A DNA stretch of 64,000 nucleotides from Athripsodes cinereus (taxonomy: Eukaryota; Arthropoda; Insecta; Trichoptera; Leptoceridae), in assembly GCA_947579605.1 (NCBI GenBank), contig OX388314.1, positions 5,208,001-5,272,000 on the forward strand, written 5' to 3'. A program made the translations under genes and the position numbers. Below are positions 55,263 to 64,000 of the stretch, in pieces. A model generated the notes under the pieces. The model was not told where the DNA came from, did not search any database, and saw only the letters and a program-made list of their open reading frames with translations. Position 1 is the first letter of the stretch. The number at the start of each line of letters is the position of its first letter.

Positions 55263-56019
55263 TAACAGGAAGAAGATGCTCTAGAAGACAACTGACTGGT
55301 TTAGATGTAAAAGGTTGGAGTTCGAATCCTAAATGAAGACCTCCTCTATCTCTACCCAGCATCTCGCACTACTTCATCTTCCAATGTCACCATCTTCTCA
55401 CGTTCCTGATTTTGATCGTGATTCCGAAGAATCGCTTGAGCCACTTATTAATTATACAAACGTTTGACTACGTGACCTAGTCATCACCACTTAAAAATTA
55501 TCGTTTACTGCCAATTTTCTTTCAATTTCAACCACTTATTTCTTAAATACATAATAACAACTATTCTTATTACTGTCGAGTAAAATAAAAATAGTGTCGA
55601 AAGTTATAAGTCATTATTTCACATTTATCGCTGATGTAAGAAAATTTATGGTAGAAAACGTTCATAATTCAATATTTCGCACACTTTCATTACGGTGGTA
55701 GGTCAGTTGGAATAAAGCGAAGACATATTTTTACACAAGATAAATTAGAAATTTATTGAAGATGTGGATATCTATCTACTTAAATAATTTTAGAAAAAGA
55801 ATAGTCACTAAAAATCTTTAAGACAAGAAAAATGGTGAAGAATAATCTTACTGATTATGTGTACAAATACACGCGGTACTGCATTCTATTCCTAATTATG
55901 TTCTGAATATTTTTCACAGATAATTACACCTTACTACAATCACCACATAATCAAATAATTTCTAAGGATTTGAAGTCTTTTCCTGGAATATTTCAGGTCT
56001 TCTTCTTCTTCTTATGGCC
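55263..56019. other. No supported feature
   Basis: AT-rich DNA with short chance frames. Confidence 0.4.
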
Positions 56020-56415
56020 TTAAACCCGTACTTCCAACTCACTCAACCATCGTACGGCTGCCTCCGAGGCGTCATGTATTTCTCTCAGTCCCCCGTCAAA
56101 GGAATATAGGGGGCACTGCTCCACGATGCGGTCCATGCTTTGGGTTTCCCCGCATGGGCAGGTGGGTGAATCAGCCATCCCCCACTGATGCAGATTTGCT
56201 GCCGAGCAGCCGACTCCAGTCCTAAATCTATTGAGCCTGCACCAAGACCTTCTGGGTAGAGAGAACCCGGGCTGTTGTTGAGTTGGGTCGGTCACCAGGT
56301 AGCCTCTGGAGGTATCTGCTGTTGCCCAGAGATATCGCCATCGCTTTTGTGTATTGCGATTTCTCGGGTTATCGTTCATCAGCCAGAAGGGATGTCGTGA
56401 CTTGAGTCGTTGGGG
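56020..56415 (-). pseudogene. LINE reverse-transcriptase C-terminal domain with zinc-knuckle-like motif
   Basis: An open minus frame reads SRHPFWL near 56400, FSLPRRSWCRLNRFRTGVGC, SAANLHQWGMADSPTCPCGE, TQSMDRIVEQCPLYSF and LSELEVRV before the stop at 56020-56022. The order LPRxxWxxLNRxRTGxGxxxxxLHxWG...CxCGxxxQTMxHIVxxCP is the familiar C-terminus of an insect LINE, with a C-x-C...H...C zinc-binding pattern. Here the expected H of M-x-H-I-V is R, so zinc binding is probably lost. TTCTTCTTCTTCTT to its right-hand end side (55995-56010 on plus) is the GAA-type tail. The upstream RT domain is missing. Confidence 0.75.
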
Positions 56416-57454
56416 GGGCGGATCGTCAATATCGGTATGTATGGGCAGGTTCCCGTTGCCGTTAATTTTTCTGGTGTCATTTTTTCATCCATTTCTCCAT
56501 TGCTGGATATGGATATCATTTCATACTTTTTCATTTATCACCTCCTGTGGTAATTCTTGAACCAGAGATAGGGTAAGTATAGGGTAAGATAAGTCCATCT
56601 TCTCTGAAGCCGACCTCTTTCTCTCTTTCTTCTTTTCGTGTCGGTCAGCATCAAAAACAATAAGAAAACAAAATATCAAATCTATATTACCTACCTTTCA
56701 GAAAGCCACGATCTCTCTGGCAACCCCCCTCCAGATGAGCTCCACGAATCCTCCCAGTGACACTGTCTCGGGGCCATTGGATATGTCAGGAGGTGCCCGG
56801 TGTTTTTTGTTCCTCTCCACTTATGAAGTTTCACCGATGAAGCTAACTGTCATGAAATTCGCCTGCCTCTGAATATGCAAGAGGAGAATGTCATAATATG
56901 CATAAAACATGAGCAGTGAAAAGTATTGCGTAATTATATTTAATTGAATTACATATAAATTATGTAATCGCCATCATTATTTTGTCTATCGGATTGTTTT
57001 AAAATAATACTTGTTTTAAAAACTTGAATGTCGTGTGAAATGGGTCAGAAGGATTGAATTTTCTTTAATAAAATTTCTTTAACAATTGTTTTCGGTGTGG
57101 GTGGACGCGACGACAAATTTATGGAATGATATACTCAAATTCATTCAAGATATTGAAAGAAATAAGAAGAAAAGTGTCTGGATACCATCAACATTTATTG
57201 TATAGACTTGAAATCTAATGAAAAATTAATAATTCGACCAGACATTATTTTTTTATAGTAGAGGCCCTTTTAGGGCTTGGTCAGGCTTAAACGATGTGCA
57301 ACACATATGTAAGTATAAGTAGGTTGAAGTAATTGAAACAACATAATATGGATAAATTTATGGAAATAAACACAAATTGTTTGAGTTTTACAATGAGTTT
57401 GACAATGACTTTTTATGTCGAAACCAGGTTACTGTACCTATTATTAAATAATTA
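56416..57454. other. No supported gene; pyrimidine-rich then AT-rich
   Basis: 56440-56680 and 56700-56870 are pyrimidine-rich on the plus strand and may hold further degraded LINE sequence in minus orientation, but no motif is clear. Confidence 0.35.
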
Positions 57455-57605
57455 CCGGGTTAGTTGGAAGACATCGCATTTTAGCGATAAACTTGCCCTC
57501 TGTACATTGAATTGTATAACTGTTATTTTTATTACACTATTTTATTATGTACCTAATATTGTAACCAATGTACAGTGATGAATAAAATAAATAAATATAG
57601 TAAAA
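57455..57605 (+). repeat. CR1-like LINE 3' UTR
   Basis: GGGTTAGTTGGAAGACATCG, TTTTAGCGATAAACTTGCCC, TGTACATTGAATTGTATAAC and AACCAATGTACAGTGATGAA with AATAAATAAAT. This is the most complete plus-strand copy. Confidence 0.65.
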
Positions 57606-57994
57606 TTCAAACAGTTTGTGCTTATTTCCATAAATTTATATGGAGTTTTACAATAAACTCAATCAATTACCATTATTATTTATTTTGGAACATGTTTTCT
57701 GAGATAGTTAGTACTGCGTTTCTAGTCTATACCATATAAGTCAATGCTGAGTTCATAAATCGTATAAGTTATGGAAAATAGTGATTTATGTGTCACTAAA
57801 AAATAGCATGTTAGAATATTATTATAACTATTGTGTATTAGAAAAGCTCAAGATAGAATTATGAGCGAAAAGTTGGTTTCAGACATTGTAAATGTTTCAG
57901 TAGTATAGCTTTTCTGAATTACTCTAATATGGCTCTATGAACTAGGTGGGAATATGTTGTTAGATCTACTGCGCTACATACTATTATATGCAAA

Positions 57995-58175
57995 CGGGGT
58001 CAGCAGAGAGGACAATTAAACATGCAAGCTGTCTCTTCCTTGGCAATTAAAGATTTAGACATTCAGGATGATGTTTAGGAAAATGTTCAATGTTTTCATT
58101 TTTACAGGTCACTTGAAAAAGATGAAAAAGAGTGGAGTCATATTCTTTGTTGGCAACTCCACGGAAGTGTTAGAA
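57995..58175 (-). repeat. Rep-A copy, diverged
   Basis: ACGGGGTCAGCAGAGAGGAC, AACATGCAAGCTGTCTCTTC, AGACATTCAGGATGATG and AAAGAGTGGAGTCATATTCT match family blocks. Confidence 0.65.
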
Positions 58176-58196
58176 ATATCGTGAAAATGAAAAACC

Positions 58197-58490
58197 AATA
58201 TATATAATGAGTTACAATCCATTGGATTGGTCTGCAACGAGTTTTGACTTTCTTTTCCATTCCTCCCTATTCTCAGCCAGTCTCTTCAGCTCTCCGTATG
58301 AGCCACAGTTCATGTCCCTCTTCAGTTGGTCCATATAAGCCTTCGGTCCTACCTTCTGCGATAGCGATGAGCAGTCCTGGGTGCCTGATGTTGTGGCCAA
58401 TCCAGTTAGCTCGTTGTTGGCTGATTCTTTTGAGCAGTTGCCTTTTTTCGCCAACCCTGGTTAGCACTTCTTCGTTTTCGACGTGTTGAC
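58197..58490 (-). pseudogene. LINE RT C-terminal region, second copy of the 10.9 kb family
   Basis: The minus frame CQHVENEEVLTRVGEKRQLL, KRISQQRANWIGHNIRHPGL is intact where the 10938-11301 copy is shifted. A 29-base deletion after EGRTEG removes the GRPRDA region and shifts the frame. The remaining part (AYMDQLKRDMNCGS) and the stop at 58212-58214 are in another frame. The same ATATAT tail follows. Confidence 0.75.
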
Positions 58491-59292
58491 ACAAAAATAT
58501 TCTGAAAAAATGTAAGATAAATATTTTAAACGTTCTAACAAATAAACTATTCGCATAGTGGAATCAGAGTTTTTTAAAAAAAATTGTAGTAATCTTTTGA
58601 ATATAAGAAGTTTATTTTGTCCCTGTGTTTCCAAAAGTAACTTAAAACGACAAAACCAGAACAAGACGTGAAGAATTACAACCTATAAATACTTGAACAG
58701 AAGAAAAAAAGTTAAGACTGCAAAGTTACTTACGATTCTTAATCTTTTACTATAGGACATCCCCGATTTTGTGCTGTAAAAGAGATTAGAATTTCTATTT
58801 CGGCACTCTGCTGGAATAAATAAACAGTGAATAGTCATAAATCTTAAACATAAAACTTGCAGACACAGTTGCATCATCGTTTCGTAAGAAAAAGTGTATC
58901 ATAATGGCACGTTTACATATGCCAAAAGCAATAACGATGATAAGAAAAGAAAATACAAATATATATTCTCAATACACGTGAATATTGTATGTTTATATAC
59001 TAGTTATATAACATAGCATAACATACATACATTCATATTCACAAATAAGGAATAACTATTGTTCCAGCTTTTAAACCTGGCTTCCTTAGTCTAAAATACA
59101 AATTAGCATTATTGCTTATTTACGCCAGATTTAAATTTAATGGCAAATTTGAATTTTCGGTATATTATTATTGAATAAGCCTAGAATATGAGAAAATGCA
59201 GTGACGATTCTTCCTTAGGAACGTTATCTGGGGTAATCCTTTTTTTTGCAAATCCAATATGTATAAGTTAATAGGTTTTGTAATCATATATT
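58491..59292. other. No supported feature
   Basis: AT-rich DNA with short chance frames on the minus strand. Confidence 0.4.
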
Positions 59293-59475
59293 TGTTCTCA
59301 CTTTTTAATAGGCTTTGGCCTGCCCTTCTGACCTGCCCAGTGAGAGCAGTGCCCGTGAGAATAATTTTGGTTTTGATATGCGGATAAATATAATACGAGT
59401 CTACCACTCCTGAGATATCCTTTTTTTTTTTTTTTTTTTCCTTCATCCTGAGATATCCTGGTATACGGCGAGTCC
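59293..59475. repeat. Dispersed repeat (CTCCTGAGATATCC family)
   Basis: GGCCTGCCCTTCTGACCTGC, CCAGTGAGAGCAGTGCCCGT, ATATGCGGATAAATATAATA, GTCTACCACTCC TGAGATATCC and CCTCTTCTTCTTC. Related pieces lie at 22340-22460 and 63227-63389. Class unknown; TTC triplets at the end suggest a LINE tail in minus orientation. Confidence 0.5.
59408..59458 (-). mobile_element. Minimal retro-insertion: poly-A with a 13 bp duplication
   Basis: TCCTGAGATATCC occurs at 59408-59420 and again at 59446-59458. Between them are 19 T and CCTTCA only. On the minus strand this is six bases and a poly-A, as expected of an extremely 5'-truncated retroposon. Confidence 0.65.
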
Positions 59476-60420
59476 CTCTTCTTCTTCAAAAAATATACTT
59501 CACTATATACGCTTATTATTACTCAGAATACAGTGAATTGGTTGGTCATTGACAAAATTCAAGAAAATTTCGTATAGAAACAGATGTTTTCTAATTTAAT
59601 TTAATTTTAAACGGTCACTAGTCTAACTCGCCATCCGCCTCTGTTGCTAGATTACATTATTGGCGAAAGAATAAAATACATAATATAAATAATAATAAAA
59701 TATAAAATAAATATATAGTAGAGAGCAGTGTCATGATAATGAAATCCAATAAAAGTCAACATACGCGGACATTAATGTCAAGGTTTCAAGGATGTCTGTG
59801 AAAATGTGGTATGCGTGTGTGCGTGTGTAGTAGACAAGGAAAATTACATCGATGTCCCGATCATCGAAGTATCGTATTACAAGAAAAATGGTTTGGTAGG
59901 CGGAAGATATCGCAATATAGGCATAAACTAATATTGAATTGTATGTAATTTTTTTTTTTTTTTTAAATTTAATTTTTATATTTGAAGAGCAAACACTGTA
60001 AAAGTACATCATAATGAAATATTTGATTTGATTAAATTAAAACACTATGTCCTTCACTTAGAGTATGAACTTGAATTGTATAGCTTAATATTTTATGATA
60101 CTTTGTAAAGATTGTATGTGATATATAGACAATCTTCTTCTTCTTCGCCCTCGCCTTTATCACATTTACTTGGGGTCGGCTCTCCTAGTCCTCATCTTCC
60201 AAGTTTTTCGGATATATTATGTGATATATAGCCAATAACATAAATAAATAAATTATTAAGATAAATTTGTATGTCAGTATGCCAGTCAACAGATGTTTTA
60301 TTTATTAATTTTATTTATTTCCAAAATATTACATACTTAAATGACATGAAAACATCATTATGGAATATATTGCCCCACTAGACCAAAATCTGTTCTGGCA
60401 CAATACTAAGGAAAATACTA
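59476..60420. other. AT-rich stretch with small repeat fragments
   Basis: GGTAGGCGGAAGATATCGCA near 59896 is a degenerate CR1-like 3' end. CTTCTTCTTCTTCGCCCTCG and TTGGGGTCGGCTCTCCTAGT (60133-60195) look like the complement of another LINE end with a GAA tail. No gene is supported. Confidence 0.4.
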
Positions 60421-60424
60421 AAAA

Positions 60425-60665
60425 ATAAGGCAATTAATCAACACAATTATATAACTAAGAAAAATAAGACAATTAAATAACCAAGAAAAATAAGACAATT
60501 AAATAACTAAGCAAAAATAAGACAATTAAATAACCAAGAAAAATAAGACAATTAAATAACCAAGAAAAATAAGACAATTAAATAACTAAGCAAAAATAAG
60601 ACAATTAAATAACCAAGAAAAATAAGACAATTAAATAACTAAGCAAAAATAAAACAATTAATAAT
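60425..60665. repeat. Minisatellite, 26-28 bp unit, about nine copies
   Basis: The unit AAAAATAAGACAATTAAATA followed by ACCAAG or ACTAAGC repeats head to tail. CCAAG-type (26 bp) and CTAAGC-type (28 bp) units alternate in blocks, implying duplication of multi-unit segments. Confidence 0.9.
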
Positions 60666-60764
60666 ATAACTAAACTCTCCGATGAAATACACGAATAAGC
60701 GCCCCTGCTTCCCGTCCATGAGACGCAATACCAATTTAATTGAATACTAAATAAAGAAAACTGC

Positions 60765-61002
60765 AGGGTTACTTATGACATTATCTAAATACAATCTAAA
60801 TGCAATCTTAATCATGTCTTGATCTTAATCATACAACGCGCGATGTGATAGTAAAAATATAGGTGCATCTGATGTAATAATTTGTATTGACCAATCTCAC
60901 GATAGCAGTAACGCGGTATTTTTGACTAATCACTACACGCGTCGTATAATTAAGGTCAAGACAAAATTAAGATCGTATTAAGATTGTGATAAGAGTAACC
61001 CT
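60765..61002. mobile_element. 238 bp MITE with AGGGTTACT ends
   Basis: AGGGTTACTTATGACATTAT, CTAAATACAATCTAAATGCA at the left is inverted at the right as TTAAGATCG...GTGATAAGAGTAACCCT. The terminal repeats extend for about 70 bp. Half copies are at 5606-5685 and 32108-32185. No obvious target duplication. Confidence 0.65.
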
Positions 61003-62004
61003 CCTGAATTGGAAAATAAAAATTAATCTAATTATAAATCGATCCCCAAGGATTGTGTAAAATTATCTTTAAAATATTTTTACACGAATTTTAAGAAATC
61101 TCGGGAGAGATGACGCACATCCTTTAAGGTTAAATTATTCAACTCACAGGGGAATTTGGATATACCTTGTATAAATATGTGCCCTACTTAAGAATAATGT
61201 TATTTTTTAGTAATAAAAATAGCACTATTCCTGTTTCCTGGAAATCAGCGAAATCACAGCTGATTTAACATCGATGGGATAGTTGTCATCTCTAACGGGA
61301 TCATGTGGGATATTACGTGGGTTCAGTGCGATAAGTTATCTGATGTAATAATTTGTATTGAATTGGTTTCTAAATATGTTTCACTGGGTCACTTCCTCTA
61401 TTTCCAACTCACTGTTCACTACTCAGATACACGTGACTATGAATTGTGTGTATACGGCGATTATCGATGCAAAGATTTTTTCTGGAGTGATTTTATTTGC
61501 CGTTTTTCTTTGTTGAAAATGTAGGTAATTTTCCCATTTTATTCTAGAGAATGTACTATGGAACGATGCATGTTAATGCGATAAACTATGAACTAAGATA
61601 AAACAGGTAATAAAACCATTGATTGGGCAGAAAACAGCAGTCGTTGATATAGACTAAAGTCTAAAGGCTTAACTTGCAATTGATTGGTTATATAACTAGA
61701 AGAGAGGGCTGAAACAGAAGTTCACAAGAAGGCAATCAGAGAGGTATAGATTTTTTTTAATAGAAATGGATTTGATGGCCTTAAATATATGATGAAAAAG
61801 GAGTAGATTTATATTTATTAATTTATTTTATATTGATTGAGCTGAAAAATCAATTTAGTGAGTGAGCAAGACAGTGAGCCGTTAGATTTTAAAAAAAAAA
61901 ATATGATAATACACGGTTGAAAAGACGTTTTTTTTTTACTCTCTCTCATCTCTCTCGTAAAATAAAATATTTATTTTACGAGAGAGATTGTTCCGGCTAT
62001 CCAT
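61003..62004. other. No supported gene; one perfect hairpin
   Basis: AT-rich DNA. CTCTCTCGTAAAATAA at 61950-61965 is perfectly inverted at 61971-61986 with a 5-base loop, just before a Rep-A copy. Confidence 0.4.
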
Positions 62005-62170
62005 CCTACCATACTTCCCATCACGCCATTTCTACAAGAGGGGTAGCCAGCGGACCAACTAGGTACTTGTAATAAACATGCACGGCGTCCTCTCTGTGCC
62101 AAGAAAACAATAAGATATTTAAAACGGGTGACATGCATCATCGCTTTACTGAAAAATTTAAATGTTTTCA
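62005..62170 (-). repeat. Rep-A copy
   Basis: CCATCACGCCATTTCTACAA, GGGTAGCCAGCGGACCAACT, AATAAACATGCACGGCGTCC and AAACGGGTGACATGCATCAT match the family. Confidence 0.75.
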
Positions 62171-62731
62171 AACGTGATGTCTTACGAATAACAAATGGTT
62201 TCTGCTAGGATTTCCTAAAAATGTTCAAAAAAGTTTCACAGCTGATCTTAGTGAATGGATGGGACTGATTTTTTTCTGATGTCACAAAGACGTAATTTAT
62301 TGAGGATTAAAGTGGAAGAAATAGGTAATGGCATATTAATGACTACAAATATAAAAATGAGCTTAAAATACGGATGAATTTAAATAACGGTTGGCATGTA
62401 CAACACGTGATAAAAGAATGACGTAGTTGGAATACGTTCATCTGATTATCAAGGCCGAATACGTAGATAAGTATTCACAATAAGCTAAACTTATAGCGTG
62501 ATACGTTAATTAATAGACTTTTTTGAGCTTTATATACGACCGTCGTCAGGGAGAAAAAATATCCGAAGGAATAAGAAGATTTACATATTACAATTTGATA
62601 TTTATTTATGACTTTGAAGTCATGTTGATAATAATGTCTGTTGCCTCTTATTAATAATAAAATATAATGTTCAATACAAATTACATAAAACATTCTCTTC
62701 TCCTCTTGTTTTGGATTTGGTTTGGAGTGGC

Positions 62732-62826
62732 CACAGGTCCTGGAAGCAGCGGTGGACAGGGATCTCTGGAGGAGGTACCTAGGCGCGATGGGCCCCCGAC
62801 CCAACTAGGACAAGAGGAAGAAGATG
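62732..62826 (+). pseudogene. LINE RT C-terminal tail
   Basis: The plus frame LEAAVDRDLWRRYLGAMGPR then PN and a stop is the A-x-D-R-x-x-WRR closing motif of an RT tail. GGAAGAAGATG may be the triplet tail. Confidence 0.5.
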
Positions 62827-63035
62827 TATGTATTATCTTATTACTCTTTGTAAGACTAAAATAAAAATAATGACAAATGAATCGAATACTATTCCTATAG
62901 GTGAAAATTTGACAATTGATAATATTTTTTGATCAGCTGATGGTAAGATCTAATATTATTCGGCAAACAAACCGTTTAAATAAATAAATAAATGATTTAA
63001 TTTGGACGACCCGTGGATTTCCAGTCAAAAAACAG

Positions 63036-63226
63036 TAGTTCCATTATTTTACGTAAGTTTTCTGGAGTCTTGTTGTAAAAGGCAGGTTTCGTAACACACC
63101 ACGTTTGAGACATTTCACACATTCAACTCAGCGATGAGGTATGCCATCCATACTGAATGTCTTAACTTTTAATCGCTCGAAGTGGACGACTTGCATATTT
63201 ATTACACGCGGTTAATCTGCTGGCTA
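63036..63226 (+). repeat. Rep-A copy, main part (split)
   Basis: ACGTAAGTTTTCTGGAGTCT, AACTCAGCGATGAGGTATGC, CCATCCATACTGAATGTCTT and TTAATCTGCTGGCTA match the family. The copy resumes at 63390. Confidence 0.75.
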
Positions 63227-63389
63227 GACCTACTACATAGTTTGCCCTCCAGAAGAGGACATTGAAGAATATAAAGTAGTAGCTCAAAAAATACGATGGA
63301 TTCTTCAGGCCTGCCCAATGGATCACCCGTGGAGGCAATTTTGGTTTGAATTCTAAGATATCCCGGTGTTAGGTGGTCTCTCTTCAATT
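63227..63389. mobile_element. 163 bp insertion in Rep-A with CTGGCTA duplication
   Basis: CTGGCTA at 63220-63226 is repeated at 63390-63396. Between them lies sequence of the CTGAGATATCC family (GCCTGCCCAATGGATCACCC, CTAAGATATCCCGGTG). Other Rep-A copies (CTGCTGGCTACCCC) show the uninterrupted site. Confidence 0.65.
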
Positions 63390-63428
63390 CTGGCTACCTC
63401 ATTTACGGGACATGCCGATGCTGGGAGG
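63390..63428 (+). repeat. Rep-A copy, 3' end after the insertion
   Basis: CTGGCTACCTCATTTACGGG, ACATGCCGATGCTGGGAGGT is the end block of the family, with the TAG tail lost. Confidence 0.65.
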
Positions 63429-63905
63429 TAAAAACTTATGTCATTAATGTAACAATAAACGTAGTAATTCAAGTCAATTTAAAGAAAAAGAAATTTATGT
63501 ATTGAAAAATCCAGACAATTTATTGAAATTGCTTATGTACTTGTGACTCAGAACATAATAAATAATTTTAATATTATAATTTATTGGGATTAAATACATA
63601 ATTCAATAAAATATTATTTAATTCGCGAAATATTTAAATATAATACTTTCAGTTGCTTTAATATATATGTATGAATACATTCTGGCAACATGCTTCAGTT
63701 CATAAATTTTCATGTATGAAGTATTCCACGTAAAGTATTTTATGTTAAATAATTCACGCAGCTATCATAGCCCACACACTAGGAATAAATAACTGTTAGT
63801 TCAACTGTTAGGCATGAATAAGTTATTCCAGGGATTAGCTTGTTCCAACATTTAACCTGACTTAAATTATTCCTTTAAATGTCAAAACATATTTCCAAAG
63901 ACAAT
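63429..63905. other. No supported feature
   Basis: AT-rich DNA. Confidence 0.4.
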
Positions 63906-64000
63906 CTACCAAAGACAGACTACCACTAATATCTTTGGAGGCTGTGGGAGAGGGCAGAAGACCAGTGGGCCGCCCTAGAAGAAGCTGGCAAGGGCAGGTG
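63906..64000 (+). pseudogene. LINE RT tail running off the window
   Basis: The plus frame LPLISLEAVGEGRRPVGRPR followed by RSWQGQV is the GRRPxGRPRxxW motif that lies before the WRR closing motif in LINE RT tails. The element continues beyond position 64000, so its integrity cannot be judged. Confidence 0.6.

Noticed and set aside
62475..62864. Two overlapping frames on opposite strands (62475-62804 minus, 62667-62864 plus)
   Set aside because: The only recognisable motif (LEAAVDRDLWRR) is in a third frame and belongs to a LINE tail.
1..64000. A host gene, viral insertion or toxin gene
   Set aside because: I looked for long frames, splice-linked frames and known motifs and found nothing beyond transposon-derived sequence.

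Overview
This 64 kb window is AT-rich eukaryotic DNA with no operon structure and no host gene that I can support from the sequence. It looks like an intergenic or intronic repeat field of an insect. The reasons are the base composition, the abundance of short AT runs and GGTACCTAC-type motifs, tRNA-derived SINEs, many 5'-truncated non-LTR retrotransposon ends, and a zinc-finger MYM-type-1-like hAT transposase, a class strongly expanded in Hemiptera such as aphids. The assignment below the level of insect is a guess.

The only long coding region is a hAT transposase (37737-40109, minus strand). It lies inside a structurally complete 5388 bp element (36121-41508) with imperfect 16 bp terminal inverted repeats and a perfect 8 bp target duplication AGTTTACA. 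The ORF is broken by one TAA at 37737-37739. The same frame then stays open for 39 more codons carrying the expected hAT C-terminal tail, so the copy looks like a recent insertion with a single nonsense change. The sequence into which it inserted is itself a repeat, and an uninterrupted relative of the target site is present at about 30.3 kb.

The rest is layered repeats. (1) A dispersed family called Rep-A here (consensus about 250 bp, 3' tail of TAG triplets) has more than 20 copies or fragments from end to end. (2) A tRNA-derived SINE called SINE-B here has seven copies; a second tRNA-derived SINE lies at 13.6 kb. (3) More than twenty short 3' ends of non-LTR retrotransposons (reverse-transcriptase C-terminal tails, often with a W-R-R signature, and 3' UTRs) carry tails of GAA, TAGA, TATA or AATA repeats. 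(4) Many non-autonomous inverted-repeat elements are present, with TTAA or TA target sites or with empty sites visible inside other repeats. (5) Four minisatellite arrays occur at 28.9-29.7, 33.6-34.1, 43.25-43.5 and 60.4-60.7 kb.

The most unusual structures are two palindromic elements at 20.7 kb and 48.0 kb. Their arms carry a CTGATGA ... GAAA core with flanking stems, resembling the hammerhead-ribozyme motifs of Penelope-like retroelements. The 48 kb palindrome has two 140 bp arms that I read as identical. A second unexplained structure is a pair of adjacent stable hairpins followed by a T5 run at 11.8 kb. All family names are working names, and all assignments come from reading the sequence without database searches.
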